DNA from: an uncultured Anaerolineales bacterium
GTDB taxonomy: Bacteria > Chloroflexota > Anaerolineae > Anaerolineales > UBA4823
Length of the DNA: 36,733 bases
Assembly: GCA_937928795.1 (NCBI GenBank)
Contig: CALFWB010000100.1
Location: forward strand, 1-36,733
Reading direction: 5' to 3'
Every line of letters begins with the position of its first letter. Positions within the stretch are counted from its first letter, which is position 1. Below, in pieces: positions 20,768-28,376 of the stretch. The notes beneath the pieces are model-generated. The model had not been told where the DNA came from, ran no database searches, and worked only from the letters and a program-made list of their open reading frames with translations. A program made the translations under genes and the position numbers.

Positions 20768-21061
20768 CTAATCCAAACTTGATCGAACATCTGCTTGAGG
20801 AGCAAGCCAAATAATCTGATCGCGATTGAGGCTGAGGAATTCACACACCAACTCACACTTGCCATCCAAATCGTAGATTTTGGCATTGGTGAGAGCGATA
20901 AACTGCTCCGCATTGTTGATTTCATCCTTGAGCCGCGCTCCCGCCATGACGTGGAAAAATCCCTCGATCCGCCCAAAAACGGTTTGAATCACGACCGGCA
21001 CTTGTTCTTTCGTCACGCGATCGGTAAAAAATTTCCCCTTCTCATCGTAGCGTGTACTCAC
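20768..21061 (-). CDS. Small conserved protein of unknown function
   Basis: I do not recognise with certainty the family of this 97-residue, soluble, probably beta-rich protein. It has a charged N-terminus, then VPVVIQTVFGRIEGFFHV, RLKDEINNAEQFIALTNAKIYDLDGK and a closing LSLNRDQIIWLAPQ. The pattern resembles a small beta-barrel of the kind used for nucleic-acid or ligand binding. It starts with GTG at 21061, three bases after the response-regulator stop with GGAGGAG upstream, and ends eight bases before cpaF. The position between a two-component system and an ATPase suggests an adaptor role. That is inference only. Confidence 0.75.
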   Translation of the reverse strand: MSTRYDEKGKFFTDRVTKEQVPVVIQTVFGRIEGFFHVMAGARLKDEINNAEQFIALTNAKIYDLDGKCELVCEFLSLNRDQIIWLAPQADVRSSLD

Positions 21062-21064
21062 TTT

Positions 21065-21757
21065 CTACTCCTCCAAAGCTGGCATGGAATATCCCATCCC
21101 TGAGCGGGTAACGATGTGGATGGGATTTTTCGGGTCATCTTCCAGTTTTTGGCGCAGCCGAGAGATGCTCACCCACAAGATTTCTTTATCCTCGCGGTAT
21201 TCCGGTCCCCAAACACTGGTTAATAACTCTTCAGAAGTCAACACTTGCCCAAGATTGTGGGCTAACTGCAAAAGCAAGCGATATTCGGTCGCCGATAGGA
21301 AAACCAAACGGTCATTGCGATAGACCTCGGCTTTGGCAAAATCAATTTTAAGATTGCCATGAAAGAAGATCGCCGGTTGTGTCGTCGTGCTCGTTTTCAC
21401 GCGGCGTAAAACAGCCCGCACCCGCGCCAGAAGCTCGGTTGCCGAGAAAGGTTTGACGATATAATCATCGGCGCCCAAATCCAAGCCGCGCACGCGGGCG
21501 TTTTCCTCGCCGCGGGCGGTGACCACAATGATCGGCACAGCGGAAAATTCGCGGATGCGCTCTGTGGCAGCAAAGCCATCTAAGACTGGCATCATAATAT
21601 CCAGCAGAACTAAATCAGGCTGCTCTTTGGCGACCTTATCAACTGCTTCTTGACCATTTGTCGCCTTGATCACCGCATAGCCCTCAGTGATGAGATTTGC
21701 CTCCATCAAGCGCAAATAGCGAGGCTCGTCATCAACGATCAGGATTTTCGTGGTCAT
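21065..21757 (-). CDS. OmpR/PhoB-type response regulator
   Basis: This 230-residue protein has an N-terminal receiver domain with the acidic pair D9/D10 and phospho-acceptor D53 in LLDIMMP. The conserved lysine lies in YIVKPF, and a C-terminal winged-helix DNA-binding domain of the OmpR type covers about 130-230 (ending IVTRSGMGYSM). The ATG at 21757 overlaps the histidine-kinase stop as ATGA, with AAGGGAGAG upstream. A longer in-frame start at 21859 would overlap the kinase gene and has no ribosome site. The cognate kinase is most likely the GAF kinase immediately upstream. Its DNA targets are unknown. Confidence 0.95.
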   Translation of the reverse strand: MTTKILIVDDEPRYLRLMEANLITEGYAVIKATNGQEAVDKVAKEQPDLVLLDIMMPVLDGFAATERIREFSAVPIIVVTARGEENARVRGLDLGADDYIVKPFSATELLARVRAVLRRVKTSTTTQPAIFFHGNLKIDFAKAEVYRNDRLVFLSATEYRLLLQLAHNLGQVLTSEELLTSVWGPEYREDKEILWVSISRLRQKLEDDPKNPIHIVTRSGMGYSMPALEE

Positions 21758-23016
21758 GCGTAACTCTCCCTTAAGGACAAATCTGGATTTGACTGCTGTT
21801 GATCGTAGGGCAGACGGATATAAAACGTCGTGCCCACCCCAACTTGCGATTCCGCCCATATTTCACCGCCATGGGCATGGATGATCTGGCGACAGATGAA
21901 TAAACCTAAACCGGTGCCACGCACATTTTTATCGGGCGTTGGTACGCGGTAAAAACGCTTAAACAGCGAGGGTAAATGCTCAGGAGCAATGCCAGGACCA
22001 TTATCTCCAAGCTTAACACAAACCGTCTGCTCTTCCGCCACAACCGAGATCGTCACGGTTGAGTGCGGTGCATATTTGCTGGCATTAGTCAAAAGGTTAT
22101 CAAAAACCTGCGCTAGGCGACTAGCATCTGCCATCAGGCGCAATTCGGGTAGTTCTTTTTGCAGCTCGATTTGAATATTATCATGCAAAGACAGAGCGCG
22201 CATGACCACATCGCGCAAAAAAGCATCCAAGCGCAAAGGTTGAAAGGTCATTTTCAACGTGCCTGCCTGCAGGCGCGAGGAGTCCATGAGGTTTTCAATC
22301 AATTCGCGCAGGCGATCCGATTCTTCGTCAATAATGGTCAAGAATTCTCGCCGTGTTTCTTCATCCCAAGTGATGTCCTTTCTCAGAAGAGTGGTTGCAT
22401 ATCCCTTGATAAATCCCAGCGGTGTCAGCAATTCGTGTGAAACGGTGGCGATAAAATCCTCTTGAAGCTGATTTAGCTTTCGTTCTGCTTCTAGGTTAGC
22501 GATGTGTTTCACCAAGCGATCGTGTCCAAGTAATTGGGCAACCAAACCGGCGATGAATTCCGACAAGCGAACCTGATCGGGTGTATAGGGCGGTCCTCCA
22601 AAGCGGATGAAAACTAGAGCGCCTTCAAGATGATTTTCGAGAAATAAGGGCAATCCTAACAAGAATCGAAAACGCGTCCGATCGTGCACATCTTCACCCC
22701 CCTCCTCGATGCGCGACAATAAGCGGCCGGTTTGCAGCACCTCATGAGCTGTTGCTTCTCCCCACGACAAATCCGCCTCCTTATAGCGACCTCGTCCAAT
22801 GGCGCGGGCAAAGGCTGGTTCCAAGGTCTCCTTGCCACGCAGATAAAGCACCAAATTGTCAAAGATAAAGATCGGGCGGGCAAGACGGATGATTTCATCC
22901 AAAGCGGAGTCGATGTTCTCTGCTAGGGCGACCGCTCGGCTGATCGCATAAACGGCTTCTAACTCTTCGGGGCGCAAGGTAGCGGGATTGATTTTATGGA
23001 TATCCGCGCGATCCAT
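21754..23016 (-). CDS. Soluble histidine kinase with GAF domain
   Basis: The 420-residue kinase has a GAF-type sensor domain at about 35-165, a short coiled linker, a HisKA dimerisation domain with phospho-acceptor H194 in VSHELLTP, and a HATPase_c domain with the N-box (DNLLTNASKYAP), G1 (DNGPGIAPEHLP) and G2 (GTGLGLFICRQI) motifs. No membrane helix is present, so it senses an intracellular signal. The ATG at 23016 has GAGG nine bases upstream and overlaps the preceding kinase gene by 23 bases. Transcriptional and translational coupling with both that kinase and the OmpR-type regulator is therefore expected. Confidence 0.93.
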   Translation of the reverse strand: MDRADIHKINPATLRPEELEAVYAISRAVALAENIDSALDEIIRLARPIFIFDNLVLYLRGKETLEPAFARAIGRGRYKEADLSWGEATAHEVLQTGRLLSRIEEGGEDVHDRTRFRFLLGLPLFLENHLEGALVFIRFGGPPYTPDQVRLSEFIAGLVAQLLGHDRLVKHIANLEAERKLNQLQEDFIATVSHELLTPLGFIKGYATTLLRKDITWDEETRREFLTIIDEESDRLRELIENLMDSSRLQAGTLKMTFQPLRLDAFLRDVVMRALSLHDNIQIELQKELPELRLMADASRLAQVFDNLLTNASKYAPHSTVTISVVAEEQTVCVKLGDNGPGIAPEHLPSLFKRFYRVPTPDKNVRGTGLGLFICRQIIHAHGGEIWAESQVGVGTTFYIRLPYDQQQSNPDLSLRESYA

Positions 23017-24172
23017 TTTCACCATCCTCTTCGATGGCCGGCAGTGAAAACTCAAACAAGGAACCCTTTCCTACTTCTGATTCCACTCGCAAGTGTGACC
23101 CGTGAGCTTCCAAAATGCGAGTTGCCAAAGCAAGGCCTAATCCGGTGCCTCCATGGCGACGGGTCGTTGAACCGTCTAATTGGTGAAAGGGTTCAAAAAT
23201 CTCGGGTAACCGTTGCGCCGGTATCCCAACCCCTTGATCGCGCACGGAAACTGTGACAATACCACCCTCGTGGAACACTGCAACCCAAACTGTCCCGGCA
23301 CTCAGGCTAAATTTAATTGCGTTGGTAATCAATTCATTGATCACCCACGCGATTCGCTCACGGTCGCAAAGCACAAACGGTAAATTTGGCTCTATTTTTA
23401 CTTTGAGGGTCACTCCTTTGGCTTGGGCAGAATAGCTATGGCTATCAATAGCTTGTCGAGTAATTTCATCTAAGTTATTGGGGGTTAGCGTGAGTGTGAG
23501 CTCGCCGCGTTCGGCGTAGGCAAACAAGATCAGGTCATCGATCAATTTTTCGAGACGGGCTGCAGAGCGCGAGAGGGCGTCGAGGGCATGGGCTTGTTCA
23601 TCGGTAACTTCTCCAAAAGCGCCCTCCCTCATCATATCTAGATAACCCCTCAGTGAAGTTAGCGGTGTGCGCAATTCATGGGAAACATTAGCGATGAAAT
23701 TGGCTTTGATTTGATTCAGCTCGCTTACTCGCAAAAGTGCCTGACGCAATTCTTGCGTGCGTTGCTCTACCCGCTGCTCCAACTCCCGATTCGCTTGCTT
23801 CAATGCCTCTTGCAGTTGGAGAATTTGGAGTGTGATTGCTTCGTCTAAGTTAGCTTCACTCAAGATGCCTAACTCAACCAGAGCTTGCCCCAAGCGCAAT
23901 CCCCTACCCAGCGCATTTTGCTCCTCTTGATAGCGTAAGGCAATTTCGAGCTGTCGGGAGCTGATTTTTCCTTGCGCCACCAGCGTCTCCCCCAAGCGCG
24001 GGATGAGAATTTCCGGCTCTAGAGAAAATTCTGACACCGTTTGTAGATTGTGTTGCGCCAACAGCTCTCCGATGGTCGCTTCTATTGCCAAATCCAAGCC
24101 ACAATTCTGACAATAACGCTCCGCCGCGCGCAGGGGCTGATTACATTGCGGACAAATCAAGGCATCGGTCAT
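22994..24172 (-). CDS. Histidine kinase with zinc ribbon and MshEN-like c-di-GMP motif pair
   Basis: The 392-residue soluble kinase starts with a zinc ribbon (C7, C10, C21, C24). Two 24-residue motifs of the RLGxxLVxxG...L...Q type follow at 59-82 (RLGETLVAQGKISSRQ...) and 93-116 (RLGQALVELGILSEAN...). A coiled coil lies at about 117-155, then HisKA with H165 in VSHELRTP and HATPase_c with DQGVGIP and GGTGLGL. The doubled motif resembles the MshEN (T2SSE_N) module, which binds c-di-GMP in Vibrio MshE. The match is my pattern reading: K69 occupies a position that is normally aliphatic, and the spacer is ten residues. It is the first gene of the ten-gene operon, and its ribosome site is weak. 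It diverges from a receiver-only regulator gene, which may be its partner. Confidence 0.9.
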   Translation of the reverse strand: MTDALICPQCNQPLRAAERYCQNCGLDLAIEATIGELLAQHNLQTVSEFSLEPEILIPRLGETLVAQGKISSRQLEIALRYQEEQNALGRGLRLGQALVELGILSEANLDEAITLQILQLQEALKQANRELEQRVEQRTQELRQALLRVSELNQIKANFIANVSHELRTPLTSLRGYLDMMREGAFGEVTDEQAHALDALSRSAARLEKLIDDLILFAYAERGELTLTLTPNNLDEITRQAIDSHSYSAQAKGVTLKVKIEPNLPFVLCDRERIAWVINELITNAIKFSLSAGTVWVAVFHEGGIVTVSVRDQGVGIPAQRLPEIFEPFHQLDGSTTRRHGGTGLGLALATRILEAHGSHLRVESEVGKGSLFEFSLPAIEEDGENGSRGYP

Positions 24173-24402
24173 TCTTAGACTTAATCATATCGCCGATTTG
24201 AGTTGCGCGCAAGTGAAGTTTCGGATCCATAGATGACACAGATTTGTACGCGCCCGAACAAACCGTCTCTATCTCTCCATAAAAAATGCATAAATTAGCT
24301 GTAAAGTTTTTGTAAGGTTCAAGAGGTCAAATTGCGTGCATAATAAAAAACGTAAGTCTGTTTCAAATTACGTTCATGCTTTATATAGGAGAAGAAGTCT
24401 AG

Positions 24403-24798
24403 GTGCAAAACGGCAAACCCAAAAAAGTGCTGATCATTGATGACGACCTTGCCTTGTGTGAGTCGCTCAAACTCATGCTCGAGCCAAAGGAATTCATTGT
24501 TGCCAGCGCTTCCGGTGGAATGGAAGGTATCCGACTCTGTCAGGAATGGCAACCGGATATCATCGTCCTCGATCTTCTTATGCCGAGCATGGATGGCTGG
24601 GAGGTTGCTGCTCGCATTCGCGCATTCAGCAATGTCCCTATTATTGTCCTGTCAGCGGTAAGCAAACCCGAATTGATCGCGAAAGCACTGGACGAGGGCA
24701 TTGATGAGTACTTAATCAAACCGGTTCCCGGAAATGTACTGGCGGCCCATCTGAAACGCCTTACACGGCGGGCTCAAACACCTTCTCCAAAACAGTGA
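24403..24798 (+). CDS. Single-domain response regulator (CheY-like receiver)
   Basis: The 131-residue protein is a lone receiver domain with the acidic cluster D13/D14/D15, phospho-acceptor D57 in IVLDLLMP, a conserved serine in VLSAVSKP, and lysine in LIKPVPG. It has no output domain, so it should act through protein contacts or as a phosphate shuttle. The GTG at 24403 has AGGAGA ten bases upstream. It is transcribed divergently from the two-kinase operon, which suggests that it is phosphorylated by one of those kinases. The 230-base divergent region contains AT-rich stretches but no promoter I can assign with confidence. Confidence 0.9.
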   Translation: MQNGKPKKVLIIDDDLALCESLKLMLEPKEFIVASASGGMEGIRLCQEWQPDIIVLDLLMPSMDGWEVAARIRAFSNVPIIVLSAVSKPELIAKALDEGIDEYLIKPVPGNVLAAHLKRLTRRAQTPSPKQ

Positions 24799-25362
24799 TT
24801 CATCACCCTCAAGATTAAAAGCCGCACCTGAGCTGAGTCTGGTCAAAAGCTTGCCTCAAACAAATCGACCGACTCAGCTTCGGCGGGCTTAAGCCCTGCC
24901 TCATTCCAAAAGAGACCCGCGCGCTGCCAAAACAGTTGGCTTGAACCACTTCCGTGAAGTGAGAAAGGGATTTATCCCGCTGAAGCCCTACCTTACTCCA
25001 ACCAAGCCAGCGGGATGCCTAAACGTTGGTTGCGGCTCACTGCTGACCTCCATGAATTGGGAAGAGATTGATCCTATGCCAGGACTGCTCGGGGTGAGAG
25101 GAAGTAGTCATAAAAATCGGCCCTATTCGCGTAAATTTGCGGGTGAGTCGTCACATGAGATCAGAAGACAACTACAAAACCCCTATGAGCCATGATTGCT
25201 GGGCGGGATACGAGGGAGATATACCACAAAGCTATCTTAGCGCTTTAACAAAACTCGCATTTCATTAAGAAATCCTATCCGTAATGCGAACAAAACTTAA
25301 TCGATTCTTGACACGCCCTTAAAGTTAATCTGATACATTTTGTCTTGAAAGGAGAATCAATT
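24799..25362. repeat. Gene-free region with degenerate palindromes
   Basis: No convincing gene is seen in these 564 bases. An inverted repeat AGCTGAGTC (24831-24839) / GACTCAGCT (24871-24879) is present. Next comes GGGCTTAAGCCC and a stretch with GGGATTTATCCC, both degenerate members of the GGGCTTCAGCCC family that is clearer at 5363-5441. The last 100 bases before the PHP gene are AT-rich and probably contain its promoter: TTGACA is at 25308-25313, but no -10 element lies at normal spacing. Confidence 0.5.
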
Positions 25363-26109
25363 ATGGGTTTCGCTGATTTACACATTCACTCAACTTACAG
25401 TTGGGATGGCACAGCAACAATCTCAGCGATTCTAAAATACGTGGTTGAAAAGACGGATTTGAACGTGATCGCCATTACCGACCATGATGAGGTCATTGGC
25501 GCACTACGGGCGGAACAAATCGCTCATCATTACGGGATTGAGGTCATTCCCGGCAGTGAAGTCTCAACCGCTGAGGGGCATTTATTAGCCCTGTATATTC
25601 GAGAAAAGGTCCCGGTGGGAATGTCTTTGGTTGACACGGTGCGTTATGTGGGAAAGCTGGGCGGCTTATGCATCGCTGCTCACCCGATGGCTGCCGGCTC
25701 TCCCAGTCTTTCCGCTGAGGCCATTCGCACTGCTTTACAGGAGCCAGATGTTGCAAAAATTATGGTCGGCATTGAAGCGATCAACGGGGGACTTTTCCAT
25801 CAAGGCAGCAATTTCCTCGCTACCGCTTTAGCTGCCTCCTTGCCGGTTGCTTCGGTTGCCAACAGCGATTCGCACATTTTGCAGACTATCGGATTCGGCA
25901 AAACCGAATTTGAAGGGAAAACAGCTCTAGATTTGCGCAAGGCGCTGGAAAATCACCAGACTCAAGCAATCTGCACCCGCCACGCCACCCCTTGGTTGGT
26001 CATTCCCTCGTGGTTGGAGTTTTTCTTGCTCAAGAAATTTGGGTGGGTGCGCTGGAATCCTCATCCGCTGCAACCAATGCGCCTTGGACGGGCTAAACTG
26101 GTGATCTAA
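25363..26109 (+). CDS. PHP-domain metal-dependent phosphoesterase
   Basis: The 248-residue protein is a stand-alone PHP (polymerase and histidinol phosphatase) domain. Metal-binding positions are visible: H7 and H9 in LHIHSTYS, D15, D40/H41 in ITDHDE, E66, H107 in AAHP, and D169/H171 in NSDSH. Related bacterial proteins remove phosphate from nucleoside 3',5'-bisphosphates or trim short RNAs (RNase AM/YciV group), but substrate cannot be assigned here. The ATG at 25363 has AAAGGAG eight bases upstream and is preferred over an in-frame TTG at 25345. It lies 12 bases before the transferase gene, so the two are probably co-transcribed. Confidence 0.9.
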   Translation: MGFADLHIHSTYSWDGTATISAILKYVVEKTDLNVIAITDHDEVIGALRAEQIAHHYGIEVIPGSEVSTAEGHLLALYIREKVPVGMSLVDTVRYVGKLGGLCIAAHPMAAGSPSLSAEAIRTALQEPDVAKIMVGIEAINGGLFHQGSNFLATALAASLPVASVANSDSHILQTIGFGKTEFEGKTALDLRKALENHQTQAICTRHATPWLVIPSWLEFFLLKKFGWVRWNPHPLQPMRLGRAKLVI

Positions 26110-26121
26110 CGAGGGGTTTGG

Positions 26122-27153
26122 ATGACTCGCAACGTCTTGTTCATCTGCGGTTCACTCAACCAGACGACCATGATGCACCAAATTGCACAGCGGCTGGAAG
26201 GATGTAATGCGTATTTCACCCCCTTCTTCGCCGATGGCCCCCTCGCCTTACTGGGCAAAGTGGGGCTTCTGAACTTTACCATCTTGGGTGGCCGGCATCG
26301 CACAAGCACGTTGCACTATCTAGAAGCTTATCATTTGCCGGTTGATTATGCAGGCAGAGGGCGACGCTACGACTTGATCGTCACCTGCACCGACCTGATC
26401 ACGCAGAAGATCATCCGCAACACCCCTACCGTCTTGGTGCAGGAAGGGATCATGGAGCCGGAAGATTGGGTTTTCCCGCTGGTTAAGCATCTTAAGTTGC
26501 CCCGTTATCTAGCCAACACTGCAGCAACGGGCTTATCGGATCAATATGAAGTCTTTTGTGTTGCTTCTGAAGGGTATCGGGATGACTTTATCCGCAAGGG
26601 CGTAAAGCCTCACAAATTAGTCGTGACAGGAATCCCGAACTTTGATAACGTGAGCGCATATCTGGAGAATGATTTTCCCTTCAGAGGCTATGTTTTGGTG
26701 GCAACCTCCAGCGCGCGCGAGACCTTTAAGCCCGATGACCGCCCCTATTTTCTCAAACAGGTGAAGCAAATCGCAAATGGACGCCCGATTATTGTGAAAC
26801 TTCATCCTAACGAAGACCAAAAACGGGCTGTGTTTGAAATTAATCGCATCCTGCCAGAAGCGCTCATTCTGAGCGAAGGCAATATCTATCCTATGATCGC
26901 CAATTGCGACATCTTGATCACGCAATATTCAACTGTTACATTTGTTGGTTTGCTTTTAGAAAAAGAAGTGTATTCCTACTTAAACGTTGAGGAGCTTAGG
27001 CGGCTCCTTCCTATCCAAAATGGAGGCAAATCTGCCCAGCGCATTGCGGCGATTTGTCAGGATTTACTCAACAAACCGCGTTTTGACCGTCAGAAGGCGC
27101 GACAGGCTTTTCGCCCCAAGCCACAACTGAGCTATTTCCGGGATACAGGTTAG
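26122..27153 (+). CDS. GT-B-like transferase (glycosyl- or glycerophosphotransferase related)
   Basis: The 343-residue cytoplasmic protein has the layout of a GT-B fold. It starts VLFICGSLNQTTMM in the manner of a first Rossmann strand, contains VTGIPNFDN between the halves, then PIIVKLHPNED and CDILITQYSTVTFVGLLL in the second half. The HPNE and D-ITQYST segments recall CDP-glycerol glycerophosphotransferases and UDP-N-acetylglucosamine 2-epimerase-type folds. Donor and acceptor cannot be deduced; polar head-group or surface polymer synthesis is plausible. It follows the PHP gene by 12 bases, with GAGGGG upstream. There is no signal peptide or membrane helix. Confidence 0.75.
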   Translation: MTRNVLFICGSLNQTTMMHQIAQRLEGCNAYFTPFFADGPLALLGKVGLLNFTILGGRHRTSTLHYLEAYHLPVDYAGRGRRYDLIVTCTDLITQKIIRNTPTVLVQEGIMEPEDWVFPLVKHLKLPRYLANTAATGLSDQYEVFCVASEGYRDDFIRKGVKPHKLVVTGIPNFDNVSAYLENDFPFRGYVLVATSSARETFKPDDRPYFLKQVKQIANGRPIIVKLHPNEDQKRAVFEINRILPEALILSEGNIYPMIANCDILITQYSTVTFVGLLLEKEVYSYLNVEELRRLLPIQNGGKSAQRIAAICQDLLNKPRFDRQKARQAFRPKPQLSYFRDTG

Positions 27154-27204
27154 CAATTGGGTTCTTCTCCTCCTCTGGTGCCAATTCGCCTCCCCCTCTC
27201 CCGA

Positions 27205-27231
27205 CTGCCCCCCTTCTAGATAGGGGGGCAG
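27205..27231. repeat. GC-rich 9-bp hairpin after the transferase gene
   Basis: The arms CTGCCCCCC and GGGGGGCAG are perfect complements around a nine-base loop. No T-run follows on either strand, so an intrinsic terminator is not proven. Bases 27154-28079 form a 926-base gap that holds this hairpin and four repeat types but no convincing gene. Confidence 0.6.
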
Positions 27232-27429
27232 GACTTTAACCCATTTTGGAATTGTGGACTGAAGCCCTTACCCGACCCCACGGGCTTTCTAAAAGCCAAC
27301 TTCATTCGAGATTTTGACACAACCCTACGTCCGGTGCAGCCATCCGATTTAGATCGTGCGGCTGCAAGTTCAATCGCTGTGATGCAAGACGATTGATTCA
27401 ATTCCAGCTTGGCGCTGTTCTTCAACCGC

Positions 27430-27477
27430 AACATAAGCTGCAGCTTGTGCAAACGAGACATAGGCTGAAGCCTATGT
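27430..27477. repeat. Two ACATAGGCTNNAGCCTATGT-type palindromes
   Basis: A perfect palindrome, ACATAGGCTGAAGCCTATGT apart from its GA centre, lies at 27458-27477. An imperfect relative, ACATAAGCTGCAGCTTGTGC, begins at 27430. Both belong to the family seen at 5363-5441. Confidence 0.7.
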
Positions 27478-27540
27478 TACAGAAAACGAGGGCTTTTCAA
27501 AATATTAACCTGAGTTCAGGATAAGCTTACCACCTTACCG

Positions 27541-27630
27541 TGTCACTTCGAGTGACGCACCTTCTTGTGTCACTTCGAGCGAAGTGAGAAGTCCTTAAGA
27601 TTCCTCCTCGCTGCGCTTGTCGAAATGACA
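27541..27630. repeat. Dispersed TGTCACTTCGAGCG repeat in inverted arrangement
   Basis: Two plus-strand copies of TGTCACTTCGAG (27541 and about 27568) are followed by an inverted copy, CCTCGCTGCGCTTGTCGAAATGACA, in which the complement of TGTCATTTCGAC is exact. This is the same family as 1439-1520. Confidence 0.7.
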
Positions 27631-27656
27631 AGCTTGCCTCGTCCCTTGGGCAAGGT

Positions 27657-27715
27657 TTCGACAAGCACTCCGACAAGCTCAGCACAAGCTCAACCTACCA
27701 GCTCAGGGCAACGGG
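27657..27715. repeat. TTCGACAAGC...GCTCAGGGCAACG repeat
   Basis: The segment has iterated GACAAGCTCAG-like words (CGACAAGCACTC, CGACAAGCTCAG, CACAAGCTCAAC) and ends GCTCAGGGCAACGGG. A partial inverted relative containing GCGTTGCCCTGAG lies near 32688-32735. Confidence 0.55.
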
Positions 27716-27717
27716 AG

Positions 27718-27881
27718 GAACTCCCCTCTCCCTCTGGGAGAGGGGTAGGGGGTGAGGGCTGCTCCCCTCGCCCGCTGGCAGAGGGGTAGGGGGTGAGGGC
27801 TGCTCCCCTCTCCCGCTGGCAGAGGGGTTGGGGGTGAGGGCTGCTCCCCTCTCCCGCTGGCAGAGGGGTTGGGGGTGAGGG
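27718..27881. repeat. Tandem array of about four 41-bp units
   Basis: Unit boundaries marked by CTGCTCCCCT fall at 27759, 27800 and 27841, giving an exact period of 41 bases; a diverged first unit begins near 27718. Each unit carries CCCTCTCCC...GAGAGGGG-type complementary arms and ends in GGGGGTGAGGG. Units three and four are identical over 40 bases. There are no unique spacers, so it is not a CRISPR array. Confidence 0.9.
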
Positions 27882-28079
27882 AACCGTTCAAGCACACCAA
27901 ATCCGCAAGCAAGGGAGAAAGAGATTAGATGATTGAAAAGCCCTACAGAAAACCGCGCCACCCTGCCAAGAGGCGAACAGATGTGCAAACTTAGACTTGC
28001 TGTAATCGGAGATTCATGGGGCAGACTTCGGGTAAAAACGATTAAAATTGGGGAAAACCTGTCGCAAAGGAGAAAAGCT

Positions 28080-28376
28080 GTGCAGATTTGTTCCCTTTGT
28101 CACGCGTCATCGCCAGATACGGCTACTCATTGTGAAAATTGTCAGGCAGACCTCAGCGAGTATTCCGAAACCGCGCAAGCCCTGAAAAGAATGCTCGCCA
28201 ACGAACGCATCTCCCAAATTCGTATCAGTGTATCCCAAGACTGTTGTCCCGTTTGCCGAGAGCTGGAAGGCGCTTACCCTAAAGACCAAGTGCCGCGTTT
28301 GCCGATTGAAGGCTGTTCTCATCCGCTAGGCTGTCGTTGCACCTACATGCCGGTGCTTGAGGTGTTGTTCCCGTAA
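28080..28376 (+). CDS. Small double zinc-binding protein
   Basis: The 98-residue protein has an N-terminal zinc ribbon (C4, C7, C18, C21), a short helical middle, and a C-terminal Cys/His cluster: C56 and C59 in CCPVCRELEGAY, then C79, H81, C85 and C87 in CSHPLGCRCTYMPV. The second part resembles the Cys-rich end of phage Mu F-like head-morphogenesis proteins, but no phage genes are nearby. The GTG at 28080 is chosen because AAAGGAG lies seven bases upstream and places the first zinc knuckle at the N-terminus. The frame is open back to 27933, but that part lies in repeat-derived sequence. Function is unknown. It ends one base before the convergent cca gene. Confidence 0.72.
   Translation: MQICSLCHASSPDTATHCENCQADLSEYSETAQALKRMLANERISQIRISVSQDCCPVCRELEGAYPKDQVPRLPIEGCSHPLGCRCTYMPVLEVLFP

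Noticed and set aside
24941-25195. Plus-strand frame of 84 codons
   Set aside because: It runs through degenerate intergenic palindromes, lacks a ribosome site and shows no protein-like pattern.
25308-25339. Promoter TTGACA / TACATT before the PHP gene
   Set aside because: The spacing is 20 bases, too long for a normal sigma-70 promoter.
27205-27231. Intrinsic terminator of the transferase gene
   Set aside because: The hairpin is perfect, but no T-run follows on either strand, so it was recorded only as an inverted repeat.
27718-27881. CRISPR array
   Set aside because: The units are contiguous with no unique spacers, and no cas genes are present.
27695-27988. Minus-strand reading frame rich in Pro, Ser, Arg and Gly (PNPSASGRGE-like repeats)
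   Set aside because: It is produced by translating the 41-bp tandem DNA repeat. It has no ribosome site and the same pattern appears in another frame.
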